A stretch of DNA of 64,000 nt from Bacillus sp. AFS055030 (GTDB lineage Bacteria > Bacillota > Bacilli > Bacillales > Bacillaceae_G). Under the pieces are notes generated by a model. The model did not search any database and was not told the DNA's origin. It worked only from the letters and a program-made list of their open reading frames with translations. Numbering within the stretch: position 1 is the first letter of the stretch; the number at the start of each line of letters is the position of its first letter. The stretch covers positions 1 through 64,000 of the forward strand of contig NZ_NUGT01000035.1 in assembly GCF_002574545.1 (NCBI RefSeq), given 5' to 3'. Shown here piece after piece: positions 34,619 to 42,739 of this stretch. A program made the translations under genes and the position numbers.

Positions 34619-35065
34619 ATGGAAGAGACAAATAGAAAAGATATAGAGCTTTCTTTAAAGCTATTTATTGTATTATCGCGAGCTCATAGAAAGATCAGTG
34701 ATTCAGCAAACAAATCAATTGCTAGTTTTAATTTAAATCCAACTGAATTTGCAGTACTAGAGCTCTTGTATCATAAAGGAAATCAACCACTTCAACATAT
34801 TGGAGAAAAAATATTAATCGCAAGTGGAAGTATTACTTATGTTGTAGATAAACTTGAGAAAAAGGGACTAGTTTATCGAAATCCTTGTAGTGCAGATCGT
34901 CGAGTAATTTATGCAGAAATAACGGACAGTGGAAAAAAATTGATGGATGAAATTTTTCCTATTCACGAAGAATTTTTACATGAACAAATAAGTGATCTAT
35001 CGAATGAAGAAAAAAACTTCCTAATTCACTTATTGAAGAAAATTGGATACCATGGTTCTAACTAA
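34619..35065 (+). CDS. MarR-family transcriptional regulator
   Basis: 148 residues, winged helix with LQHIGEKILIASGSITYVVDKLEKKGLV and the wing RNPCSADRRVIYAEITDSG. A Cys in the wing (NPCSADRR) might give redox sensitivity, as in OhrR-like proteins; that is a guess. SD GAAGGGG is 9 bases upstream. Its target is unknown; the closest neighbours are the Spo0E-like gene and the M3 peptidase. Confidence 0.82.
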   Translation: MEETNRKDIELSLKLFIVLSRAHRKISDSANKSIASFNLNPTEFAVLELLYHKGNQPLQHIGEKILIASGSITYVVDKLEKKGLVYRNPCSADRRVIYAEITDSGKKLMDEIFPIHEEFLHEQISDLSNEEKNFLIHLLKKIGYHGSN

Positions 35066-35096
35066 AAAAGCTTGCATTTGATGGAGCTTTTTTTTA
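35064..35096 (+). terminator. terminator after the MarR gene
   Basis: AAAAAAGCT and GAGCTTTTTT form a short stem with a long loop, followed by nine T. Confidence 0.65.
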
Positions 35097-35293
35097 TTTT
35101 TTTACAACCATCTTATAAATTATTTTGGATTAAACTACTAATTTTTTCTTGAAAAAACTAGTATCTCTGCATTTCTATTGTATGATCCTAAGTTGTTAAT
35201 TTTTAAATTTTCAGAAATTTATTTAGATTTAGGTTTTTTTACAAGAAGATTTTTTATATAATAGCAATATCACAAAAAAATGGAGGGATTAAC

Positions 35294-36988
35294 ATGGGTT
35301 TTCAAGATTACAAGTATTGTAGACCGAATATTCAGAAGTTTGGGGAACAATTTAAACGTTCACTACAAAATTTTTATGATGCTTCAACGGTCTATGAACA
35401 AGAATTAGCAATGAATGAAATCAATGATTTAAGAAATGAATTTTCAACAATGGAAAATTTATGTGCAGTTCGCCATTCAGTTGATACAAACGATAAGTTT
35501 TATGAAGATGAGCAAGCTTTTTTTGATGAGAACACTCCAATTGTTCAATCTTATGGGCAACAATATTATAAAGCATTAATCGGTTCACCATTTAGAGAGC
35601 AACTTGAAGAGAAATATGGCCATCAATTATTTGCTTTAGCTGAATGTGAAGTGAAAATTTTAAATGAGGAAGTAATACCAGATTTACAGGAAGAAAATAA
35701 ACTAACGACTGAATATGCTAAGTTAGTAGCTGCTGCTAAACTACCATTCTATGGTGAAGTGAAAACGTTAGCACAAATTTCAGCACATTTCGAGGATAAA
35801 GATCGAGAGGTTAGAAAGACAGCATATGATACATATTTTGGATACTTCTCGGAGAATCAGGATAAATTTGATGAGATTTACGATAAATTAGTAAAAATTA
35901 GAACTCGTATTGCAAATAAACTTGGATTCTCAAACTTTATTGAACTAGGATATGCTCGTATGATGAGGACAGATTATGATGCAAATGATGTGAAGAAGTT
36001 TAGAGAGCAAGTTCTTGAAACAATTGTTCCAATCGCCACAGAATTAAGAGAACGACAAGCTAATCGTATCGGTGTGGAACAACTTTATTATTATGACGAT
36101 AAATTTGAATTTGTAACTGGTAATGCTACACCTAAAGGTAATCCTGAGTGGATTATTGAGAATGGTAAAAAAATGTATGATGAATTATCGAAAGAAACAA
36201 GTGAATTTTTCAATTTTATGTTAAAGGAAAATTTACTAGACTTAGTTGCTAAGGAAGGAAAACAAGGTGGGGGATATTGTACTTATATTCCAAACTATAA
36301 GGCTCCTTTTATTTTCTCGAATTTCAATGGTACATCAGGTGACATTGACGTACTTACACATGAAGCTGGTCATGCATTCCAAGTTTATGAAAGTCGCAAA
36401 TTTGAAACACCAGAGTATAACTGGCCAACTTTTGAGGCGTGTGAGATTCATTCAATGAGTATGGAATTTTTCACATGGCCTTGGCAAGAAGAATTCTTTA
36501 AGGAAGATACTCAAAAATATTATTTTACACACTTAAGTAGTGCAATTACATTTATTAGTTATGGTGTAGCAGTAGATGAATTCCAACATGAAATCTACGC
36601 AAATCCCGATTTAACACCTGAAGAACGCCACGGGCTGTGGAAGAGAATCGAAGAAAAATATTTACCGCACCGAGCAAATGATGGAAATAGTTATTTAGAA
36701 AAGGGTGGTTTATGGCAAAGACAAGGTCATATTTACCAATCACCATTCTATTATATTGACTATACATTAGCTCAAATTTGTGCATTACAATTTTGGAATA
36801 AAATGCATGAAGACCGAGACTCAGCGTGGTCCGATTATGTTGGACTTTGCAGGTTAGGAGGAAGTAAATCATTTTTAGGTTTAGTTAAAGAGGCTAAACT
36901 CGAATCTCCATTTAATGATGGCTGTATTGAGAAAACACTAGAACCTGTTAGAAAATGGCTTGCAGGCGTTAATGATCAAGATTTATAA
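35294..36988 (+). CDS. M3-family oligoendopeptidase (PepF type)
   Basis: 564 residues. The zinc-binding HEAGH (356-360) with the third ligand in FEACEIHSMS about 30 residues later defines clan MA, family M3; the length fits the 564-residue M3-family oligoendopeptidases of Bacillus. Cytoplasmic enzyme that cuts short peptides (about 6-18 residues). SD GGAGGG lies 6 bases before the ATG. Single-gene unit ending in a bidirectional terminator. Confidence 0.9.
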   Translation: MGFQDYKYCRPNIQKFGEQFKRSLQNFYDASTVYEQELAMNEINDLRNEFSTMENLCAVRHSVDTNDKFYEDEQAFFDENTPIVQSYGQQYYKALIGSPFREQLEEKYGHQLFALAECEVKILNEEVIPDLQEENKLTTEYAKLVAAAKLPFYGEVKTLAQISAHFEDKDREVRKTAYDTYFGYFSENQDKFDEIYDKLVKIRTRIANKLGFSNFIELGYARMMRTDYDANDVKKFREQVLETIVPIATELRERQANRIGVEQLYYYDDKFEFVTGNATPKGNPEWIIENGKKMYDELSKETSEFFNFMLKENLLDLVAKEGKQGGGYCTYIPNYKAPFIFSNFNGTSGDIDVLTHEAGHAFQVYESRKFETPEYNWPTFEACEIHSMSMEFFTWPWQEEFFKEDTQKYYFTHLSSAITFISYGVAVDEFQHEIYANPDLTPEERHGLWKRIEEKYLPHRANDGNSYLEKGGLWQRQGHIYQSPFYYIDYTLAQICALQFWNKMHEDRDSAWSDYVGLCRLGGSKSFLGLVKEAKLESPFNDGCIEKTLEPVRKWLAGVNDQDL

Positions 36989-36989
36989 G

Positions 36990-37024
36990 AAAAAACTCCG
37001 ACTTTTTAAAAGTCGGAGTTTTTT
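36990..37024. terminator. bidirectional terminator
   Basis: AAAAAACTCCGACTTTT and AAAAGTCGGAGTTTTTT pair exactly around a small loop; it serves the M3 peptidase and the RND remnant. Confidence 0.9.
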
Positions 37025-37063
37025 ATATGGGTTAGAAAAGATGAAGAAACCTTTCTCTTAAAT

Positions 37064-37510
37064 TTAATTATTAACGACTTTAGCAGTTTCCTCAGATTTA
37101 GAATGCTTTTTTGTTCTCTTAGAAAAGAACAGTTCATATACAACTGGAATAAATACTAGTGTTAATAAAGTCGATGAAGTTAAACCACCGATGACTGTAA
37201 TAGCTAATCCTTTCGAAATAAGTGTACCACTAGACGTTGTTAATGCTAATGGTAGTAAAGCAGCGATTGTAGCAAATGCGGTCATTAATATAGGTCTTAG
37301 ACGTGTTTTACCTCCCTCGATGATCGCTTGACGAAGAGGTAATCTTTTTTGTTCTATATTTTGACTAATGCGATCGACTAGTACGATTGCATTGGTTGTC
37401 ACAATCCCAATTAACATTAGCGAACTAATATGAATTTTCAATCTTTTGAAGAAAAAAGATTGAAAATTCATTCTTATTACTTGTTCAATCCTTTTAAAAA
37501 TAATTAACAT
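37064..37510 (-). pseudogene. swrC: C-terminal remnant of an RND efflux pump (SwrC/AcrB-like)
   Basis: From SSLMLIGIVTTNAIVLVDR to the end (about 115 residues) this is the last transmembrane part of an AcrB/SwrC-type pump: TRLRPILMTAFATIAALLP, KGLAITVIGGL and PVVYELFF are conserved. An intact protein has more than 1000 residues; here about 900 are missing and the first 30 residues match nothing. The break coincides with a 17-bp perfect inverted repeat (37431-37470), and nothing upstream encodes the lost part. Non-functional most likely. Confidence 0.85.
37431..37470. repeat. 17-bp perfect inverted repeat at the pump breakpoint
   Basis: TGAATTTTCAATCTTTT and its exact complement AAAAGATTGAAAATTCA are separated by GAAGAA. 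It lies where conservation to RND pumps stops, and is translated as NFQSFFFKRLK in the remnant frame. Confidence 0.85.
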
Positions 37511-37575
37511 AGATTTTCATTTTTTGTGAAATGATAAGATGGCAAGAAATTGATTAATTTTAAGGAGGTATAATA

Positions 37576-37686
37576 ATGACAAAATCAAAAAGAGAAAAGG
37601 AACGATTTTGGAATGAAAGAAAGTCGAACCAACAGCCACATGGTAAAGTAAAATCGTTTAAAGAATTGGACAAAGAAACAAAATAG
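37576..37686 (+). CDS. small basic protein, DUF6254-like
   Basis: 36 residues, strongly charged (MTKSKREKERFWNERK at the start, HGKVKSFKELDKETK at the end), preceded by a textbook SD AAGGAGGT 6 bases from the ATG. The HGKVKSFKEL block recalls the DUF6254 family of tiny Bacillus proteins; I am only fairly sure. The SD strength makes expression very likely. Function unknown. Confidence 0.65.
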   Translation: MTKSKREKERFWNERKSNQQPHGKVKSFKELDKETK

Positions 37687-37750
37687 TCATCTCCTTTACT
37701 AAAGAATGATTGAAGTAGAATATCACTTATCACATTTTCATTGTAATCAT

Positions 37751-37780
37751 AAAAAAAAGTCCCGTGATCTACACGGGACC
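37751..37780 (-). terminator. terminator of the DUF2187 gene
   Basis: GTCCCGTG and CACGGGAC pair exactly around ATCTA and are followed on the minus strand by eight T. Confidence 0.85.
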
Positions 37781-37883
37781 TAAGACTGATTTGGTAAAGA
37801 ATTCTTATATTTTTTATAGAATTGAAATCTATGTAGTTCGAACCTTTTTAAAATACGAATATAAGTAGAATCTATTATTTAAA

Positions 37884-38069
37884 CTATTCTACAGTTGTTA
37901 CTATTTTATAATTTTTATGATTTACGACTGTTAGCGGTTCCATTTCTAAATCTCTGAAATTTTCCATTATGGATATGTCAACAATGACAGAATTTTTATT
38001 AACCTTTTGTACTCTACCTTTCAACCCCTGTTTAAACTCAATGATATTTCCTGCTTCTGCAATTTTCAT
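37884..38069 (-). CDS. DUF2187 family protein
   Basis: 61 residues, an SH3-like small beta protein: KIAEAGNIIEFKQGLKGRV, VNKNSVIVDIS, and TVVNHKNYKIV. It belongs to the DUF2187/YkvS family of unknown function. Start at ATG 38069, 8 bases after AGGAG, 16 codons inside the longest frame. Confidence 0.82.
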   Translation of the reverse strand: MKIAEAGNIIEFKQGLKGRVQKVNKNSVIVDISIMENFRDLEMEPLTVVNHKNYKIVTTVE

Positions 38070-38245
38070 GAGCGTATCTCCTAACAAAGTTTTGACTTGA
38101 CACCTTCTATAATGCATGAAAACGGTTTAAAGGTAAAGAGAAAATTCAAATTTTTTTACAATTTTGTCTTTTTTTATAAAAAATTATGTTTAAAAACCTT
38201 TTGTAAGGCAAAAATGGTTGTAGCACTTTTTTGGAGGTTAGTTTG

Positions 38246-38554
38246 TTGAAAGACTGGTTTGAAGAGTTTGAAGTAGAAATTTCAAATGAGATTGAAAATT
38301 TGGTTAGTCGTAATACGCTCATTGGTGATCCGATTTTATTTTTTGAAAACATTATTTTAGTACCATTTTTTGAAATGATTTTGGCGCTAGGGGAAGCTCA
38401 TTCATCATATGAGTTTGCGAGTATTGGAACAGGAGTAGAAGTCATTCCTAAAGCATTCTTAGTTTTAAAAGATGGAAAGAGTGAAGTAATTTTAGTAAAT
38501 AATAAAAATATGAATTTAGCTGTTACGGAAAAAATTCTAGATGTTACTATTTAG
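38246..38554 (+). CDS. hypothetical protein
   Basis: 102 residues, soluble, acidic at the N-terminus (MKDWFEEFEVEISNEIENL), with a mixed middle (LFFENIILVPFFEMILALGEAH) and a beta-rich end. The TTG at 38246 is 8 bases after GGAGG and fits better than upstream TTG codons. No family is recognised. Single gene, divergent from DUF2187. Confidence 0.6.
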   Translation: MKDWFEEFEVEISNEIENLVSRNTLIGDPILFFENIILVPFFEMILALGEAHSSYEFASIGTGVEVIPKAFLVLKDGKSEVILVNNKNMNLAVTEKILDVTI

Positions 38555-38645
38555 TTTCCATTAAGTTCATTCTTTGTTAATGTTAAGGTTAAAGTTTATT
38601 TCTTGTAGCGATCAAAGATAAATCAAAATAATGAAGGGTGATTAG

Positions 38646-38840
38646 ATGGAACAAAATGAATTTATCAATTTGATTGATCAGCTAGTTAAAGGCGTGATTT
38701 CTGAAATTTACATTACAAAAGATGATTTTTTAACATTTAGACAAATAATCGTTAATCGAGAGGACTTTAAGCACTTTCGTGGGATTGCTCAGCATGGAGG
38801 CCATGTAATATATACTTACTTGGAAGAAGCTAGAAGTTAA
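38646..38840 (+). CDS. conserved small protein of unknown function
   Basis: 64 residues, MEQNEFINLIDQLVKGVISE at the start and IAQHGGHVIYTYLEEAR at the end, with no membrane segment. SD AAGGGTGATT is 4 bases from the ATG. It has the look of conserved small Bacillaceae proteins of about 60 residues with an REDFKHFRG block, but I cannot name the family. Confidence 0.65.
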   Translation: MEQNEFINLIDQLVKGVISEIYITKDDFLTFRQIIVNREDFKHFRGIAQHGGHVIYTYLEEARS

Positions 38841-38887
38841 CTGTTTTGTTAATTTTAAAAGTCAAAATAATATTAATTTAATCGAGT

Positions 38888-38968
38888 ACTCATTAATAGT
38901 TTGCGAAAAAAAAAGTTTTTTTTAGCTTTTTTTCTTATTTCGCAAGGTGTTAATGAGTATTTTTTTTG
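38888..38968 (+). terminator. large composite terminator hairpin
   Basis: ACTCATTAA with TTAATGAGT (9 bp) encloses TTGCGAAA with TTTCGCAA (8 bp), with a further A/T-run stem inside, and ends in TATTTTTTTTG. It is 50 bases past the small gene and 230 before nrdI; it may stop read-through into nrd. Confidence 0.75.
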
Positions 38969-39101
38969 TGAAAATGTTATGACCTCATTTGACAAAAAAA
39001 TCGTTTTACACTTTATTGCACTCTTCTCCATAATTTGTTAAATTTCATATATTGTTTAAATTAGAGACATATTGTCGAAATGTTTATTTTTTAAATCCAG
39101 T

Positions 39102-39147
39102 ATCTATATATTGTGTTTGTTCTAAAAAGGTAATACAATATGTAGGT
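39102..39147. promoter_or_regulatory. NrdR box pair overlapping the nrd promoter
   Basis: ATCTATATATTGTGTT (39102-39117) and AATACAATATGTAGGT (39132-39147) are both close to the NrdR box (ACACWATATNTWGTGT-like), 30 bp centre to centre, three helical turns. A likely -35 TTGTGT (39111) lies in the first box and -10 TACAAT (39134) in the second, so NrdR would block RNA polymerase when dATP is high. Confidence 0.72.
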
Positions 39148-39197
39148 ATATAATATAAGTATTTTCAATATTCTTACATATTAACGAGGGTGATAAT

Positions 39198-39566
39198 ATG
39201 GTGATAGTTTACAGTTCAATGACTGGCAATGTTAAGCGATTTGTCAATAAAGTTAGAATGCCGTCAATCCAAATAAAAGATGGACTAAAAATTGAAGAAC
39301 CGTATATTCTCGTAACCTATACTACAGGATTTGGTAACGTACCTGAAAACGTAAGTACTTTTTTGAAGAGTAATTCGAAGTATTTAAAAGCAGTTAGTGC
39401 AAGTGGTAATAAAAACTGGGGAGATTCTTTTGCAGCAAGTGCAGATAAAATAGCATCAGACTATCAAGTTCCAGTGTTATCAAAGTTTGAACTGTCAGGG
39501 ACAAGTCGAGATGTACAATATTTTATTGAGGGAGTGGAAAAGCTTGAGACATATAGAGCTAAATAA
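39198..39566 (+). CDS. nrdI: NrdI, flavodoxin for class Ib ribonucleotide reductase
   Basis: 122 residues. VYSSMTGNVKRFVNKV is the FMN phosphate loop and YTTGFGNVPENV the second FMN loop. NrdI activates the dimanganese-tyrosyl cofactor of NrdF. First gene of nrdI-nrdE-nrdF; its end overlaps nrdE. SD AACGAGGGTGAT lies upstream, and the NrdR boxes precede it. Confidence 0.92.
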   Translation: MVIVYSSMTGNVKRFVNKVRMPSIQIKDGLKIEEPYILVTYTTGFGNVPENVSTFLKSNSKYLKAVSASGNKNWGDSFAASADKIASDYQVPVLSKFELSGTSRDVQYFIEGVEKLETYRAK

Positions 39567-41628
39567 TGAATTGACGATTAAAAAAGATGGTTTTTTTGAT
39601 CTCGCAAAAGATAAAGAAGCGCTTCTTTGTTTCTTAAAAGAAGTAGAAGATAAAAAGATTCAATTCTCTTCTTTAAAAGAACGCTTAAACTATATGATTC
39701 AAGAAAACTACTATTATAATGTTGAGTTGGATTACTCCTTTGATGAAATAGAAAAATTATATGAGTTAGTATACAATGCCGAATTCACTTTTCAATCCTA
39801 CATGGCCGCATCAAAATTCTTTAAAGATTACGCATTAAAAACAAATGATGGAAAGTATTATTTAGAAGGATATGAAGATCGCATTGCGATTGTTGCACTA
39901 TATTTAGGAAGAGGCAATATTGAAAAAGCATTGAAATTAGCAAAAATGATGATTCAACAAAACTATCAGCCAGCTACACCAACTTTCTTAAATGCTGGAC
40001 GAAGTAGAAGAGGCGAATTGGTGTCATGTTTCTTATTAGAAATGGACGATAGTTTAAATTCAATAGGATTTCAAATTAATACGGCAATGCAACTGTCAAA
40101 AATCGGCGGTGGTGTTGCACTAAATCTATCTAAACTTAGAGCCAGAGGAGAGCAAATTAAGGAAATTGATAACGCTGCAAGTGGTGTTGTTCCTGTTATG
40201 AAGCTATTAGAAGATTCATTTTCATACGCTAACCAGCTAGGACAACGTAAAGGTGCTGGTGCAACCTATTTAAATATTTTCCACTGGGACGTAGTTGAAT
40301 TTCTTGATACAAAAAAAATCAATGCCGATGAGAAAAGCAGAATTCAATCACTATCAATCGGTTTAATTGTTCCAAATAAATTCTTTGAACTAGCAGAAAA
40401 AAATGAACCATTCTATGTATTCGCACCATATACAGTGTATAAAGAATATGGGATTCATTTAGATGATATTGATATAGATGAAAAATATGAAGAGTTAGTA
40501 AATAATGAACGAGTTAAAAAGAAAAAACTAGATTTAAGTGCACGTGATCTTTTAGTAAAAATTGCTGCGATTCAATTAGAATCGGGTTATCCATATTTAA
40601 TGTATAAAAGTAATGCCAATCAACAGCATGCATTAAAGGATATTGGCGAAATTAAAATGTCTAATTTGTGCACAGAAATTTTTCAACTTCAAGAAACATC
40701 AGTCATCAATAATTATGGTGAAGAAGATCAGATTAAACGTGATGTGAATTGTAATTTAGGATCATTAAACATTGTAAATGTAATGGAAAATAAAGCGATC
40801 AGAGAATCTGTACATGTTGGAATTGAAGCATTAACAGCTGTAGCAGATATGACGGAAATAGAGAATGCACCTACTGTTAAAAAGGCAAATGAAGAACTTC
40901 ATTCGGTTGGTCTTGGTGCAATGAATTTGCATGGATTTTTAGCGAAAAATAAAATCTCATATGAAAGTGCTGAGGCTAAAGATTTTGCGAATACATTCTT
41001 TATGATGGTAAACTTTTATTCGATCGAAAAAAGTATGCTAATCGCTAAAGAAACTGGTAAAACGTTTAAGGATTTTGAAAAGAGTGAATATGCTAAAGGC
41101 ACTTATTTTGAAAAGTATACTTCAAAATCTTATGAACCTAAAACAGATAAGGTAAAAGAATTATTTAATGGAATTTATATCCCAAATGAATTTGACTGGG
41201 TTACATTAAGTAAGCAAGTACAAGCGTATGGATTATATAACAGCTATCGTTTAGCAATCGCTCCTACTCAATCGATTAGTTATATTCAAAATGCTACTTC
41301 ATCAGTTATGCCGATTGTAAATGTTATTGAATCTAGAACTTACGCAAATTCAACAACTTATTATCCGATGCCATATTTATCAAAAAATAGTTTCTGGTAT
41401 TATAAATCAGCTTATGATATTAACCAATTTAAGTTAATTGATTTAATTGCTGAAATTCAGCAGCATGTCGATCAAGGTATCAGTACAATCTTATATGTAA
41501 ATAGTGATGTCTCAACGCGTGAGCTTGCTAGATACTATATTTATGCTAATAAAAAAGGATTAAAGAGTTTATATTACACACGTACTCGTAAGTTGAGTGT
41601 AGAAGAATGTATTAGTTGTTCAGTATAA
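39544..41628 (+). CDS. nrdE: class Ib ribonucleoside-diphosphate reductase alpha chain
   Basis: 694 residues. QPATPTFLNAGRSRRGELVSCFL, SKIGGGVALNLSKLRARG, the central CNLGSLN and APTQSISYIQNATSSVMP are core motifs; the C-terminal Cys pair in EECISCSV is re-reduced by thioredoxin-like partners. It makes deoxyribonucleotides with NrdF. The long frame starts at 39487, but TTG 39544, 9 bases after AGGGAG, gives the expected N-terminus RHIELNNELTIKKDG and overlaps nrdI by 23 bases, so translation is probably coupled. Confidence 0.93.
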   Translation: MRHIELNNELTIKKDGFFDLAKDKEALLCFLKEVEDKKIQFSSLKERLNYMIQENYYYNVELDYSFDEIEKLYELVYNAEFTFQSYMAASKFFKDYALKTNDGKYYLEGYEDRIAIVALYLGRGNIEKALKLAKMMIQQNYQPATPTFLNAGRSRRGELVSCFLLEMDDSLNSIGFQINTAMQLSKIGGGVALNLSKLRARGEQIKEIDNAASGVVPVMKLLEDSFSYANQLGQRKGAGATYLNIFHWDVVEFLDTKKINADEKSRIQSLSIGLIVPNKFFELAEKNEPFYVFAPYTVYKEYGIHLDDIDIDEKYEELVNNERVKKKKLDLSARDLLVKIAAIQLESGYPYLMYKSNANQQHALKDIGEIKMSNLCTEIFQLQETSVINNYGEEDQIKRDVNCNLGSLNIVNVMENKAIRESVHVGIEALTAVADMTEIENAPTVKKANEELHSVGLGAMNLHGFLAKNKISYESAEAKDFANTFFMMVNFYSIEKSMLIAKETGKTFKDFEKSEYAKGTYFEKYTSKSYEPKTDKVKELFNGIYIPNEFDWVTLSKQVQAYGLYNSYRLAIAPTQSISYIQNATSSVMPIVNVIESRTYANSTTYYPMPYLSKNSFWYYKSAYDINQFKLIDLIAEIQQHVDQGISTILYVNSDVSTRELARYYIYANKKGLKSLYYTRTRKLSVEECISCSV

Positions 41629-41679
41629 AATAGGCCAAAATGAATCTAAATTAAACGACTTAATGATCTAAAATGAAAT

Positions 41680-41735
41680 GCTCGAATATAGAATGCTATT
41701 TTGCATATTGTTCTATATCATCGAGCTTTCTTTAT
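41680..41735 (+). terminator. hairpin between nrdE and nrdF
   Basis: GCTCGA and TCGAGC close a stem that continues with TATAGAA and TTCTATA, and is followed by TTTCTTTAT. Either a partial terminator or an RNA-stability element that sets the NrdE:NrdF ratio. Confidence 0.65.
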
Positions 41736-41752
41736 GATTAGGGGGAAAATAA

Positions 41753-42721
41753 ATGAAAGCTGTTAACTGGAATAAAAAAGAAGATGATTTTAGTTTAGTG
41801 TTTTGGAAGCAAAATCTATCTCAGTTTTGGACGGAAGAAGAAATTGTCGTTTCATCTGATAAAAATACTTGGAATACATTATCAAAAGAGGAACAAACTG
41901 CATTTAAAAAGGTTTTAGGTGGTCTAACATTATTAGATACTAAGCAAGGCGGAGAAGGAATGCCTTTAATATTAGTTCATCTTAAAAATTTACAAGCTAA
42001 AAGTGTACTAGCATTCATGGGTGCAATGGAAGAAGTTCATGCCAAAAGCTATTCACATATTTTTACAACTCTTGCTACAGAAGATGAAATTGAAGATTTA
42101 TTTAAATGGGTGGACGAGCATCCAATTTTAACTAAGAAATCGGAATTAATTTCTTCTTATTATTTAAATTTATTAAAGCGTGATGTAACTGATGAAGAGT
42201 TATTCATGGCAATGGTTGCAAGTGTATTTTTAGAAAGTTACTTATTTTATAGTGGATTCTTCTTTCCGTTATATTTAGCAGGACAAGGTAAAATGACTGC
42301 TAGTGGTGAGATTATTAATCTAATTTTACGAGATGAAAGTATTCACGGTGTATTTGTAGGACTATTAGCGCAACAAATTTATGACCAATTTACTGATGAA
42401 CAAAAAACTCGACTTTACAATGATACCATGTCATTATTAGTTCAATTATATGAAATTGAGTTACAATATACTGAAGAAATTTATTCTTCAATTGGTTTAG
42501 TAGATGAAGTTAATAAGTTTATTCGATATAATGCAAACAAAGCGTTAATGAACTTAGGTTTTGAAACATATTTTGATGAAGAAGATATTAATCCTATTGT
42601 TTTAAATGGTTTAAAAACGGATACTAAAAATCATGATTTCTTCTCTGTTAAAGGGAATGGGTATGTAAAAGCAGTTACAGTGGAAAAATTAACAGATGAG
42701 GATTTTGTCTTTGAATTTTAA
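41753..42721 (+). CDS. nrdF: class Ib ribonucleoside-diphosphate reductase beta chain
   Basis: 322 residues, [12 protein letters not shown] helical bundle. Metal-ligand blocks are visible: AMEEVHAKSYSHIF holds Glu and His ligands and the region of the radical Tyr, and RDESIHGVFVG holds the second Glu and His. It carries the Mn2 or Fe2 centre activated with NrdI. SD GGGGGAAAAT is 6 bases upstream. Co-transcribed with nrdIE, across the hairpin at 41680-41735. Confidence 0.93.
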   Translation: MKAVNWNKKEDDFSLVFWKQNLSQFWTEEEIVVSSDKNTWNTLSKEEQTAFKKVLGGLTLLDTKQGGEGMPLILVHLKNLQAKSVLAFMGAMEEVHAKSYSHIFTTLATEDEIEDLFKWVDEHPILTKKSELISSYYLNLLKRDVTDEELFMAMVASVFLESYLFYSGFFFPLYLAGQGKMTASGEIINLILRDESIHGVFVGLLAQQIYDQFTDEQKTRLYNDTMSLLVQLYEIELQYTEEIYSSIGLVDEVNKFIRYNANKALMNLGFETYFDEEDINPIVLNGLKTDTKNHDFFSVKGNGYVKAVTVEKLTDEDFVFEF

Positions 42722-42739
42722 ATGTAAGGAAGTATGTAA

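Noticed and set aside
37064-37510. Functional small RND-type protein
   Set aside because: Only one-tenth of the pump remains and the first 30 residues are formed from an inverted repeat.
39073-39079. Spo0A box TGTCGAA before nrdI
   Set aside because: A lone 7-mer; about ten are expected by chance in the window and it is not near a sporulation gene.
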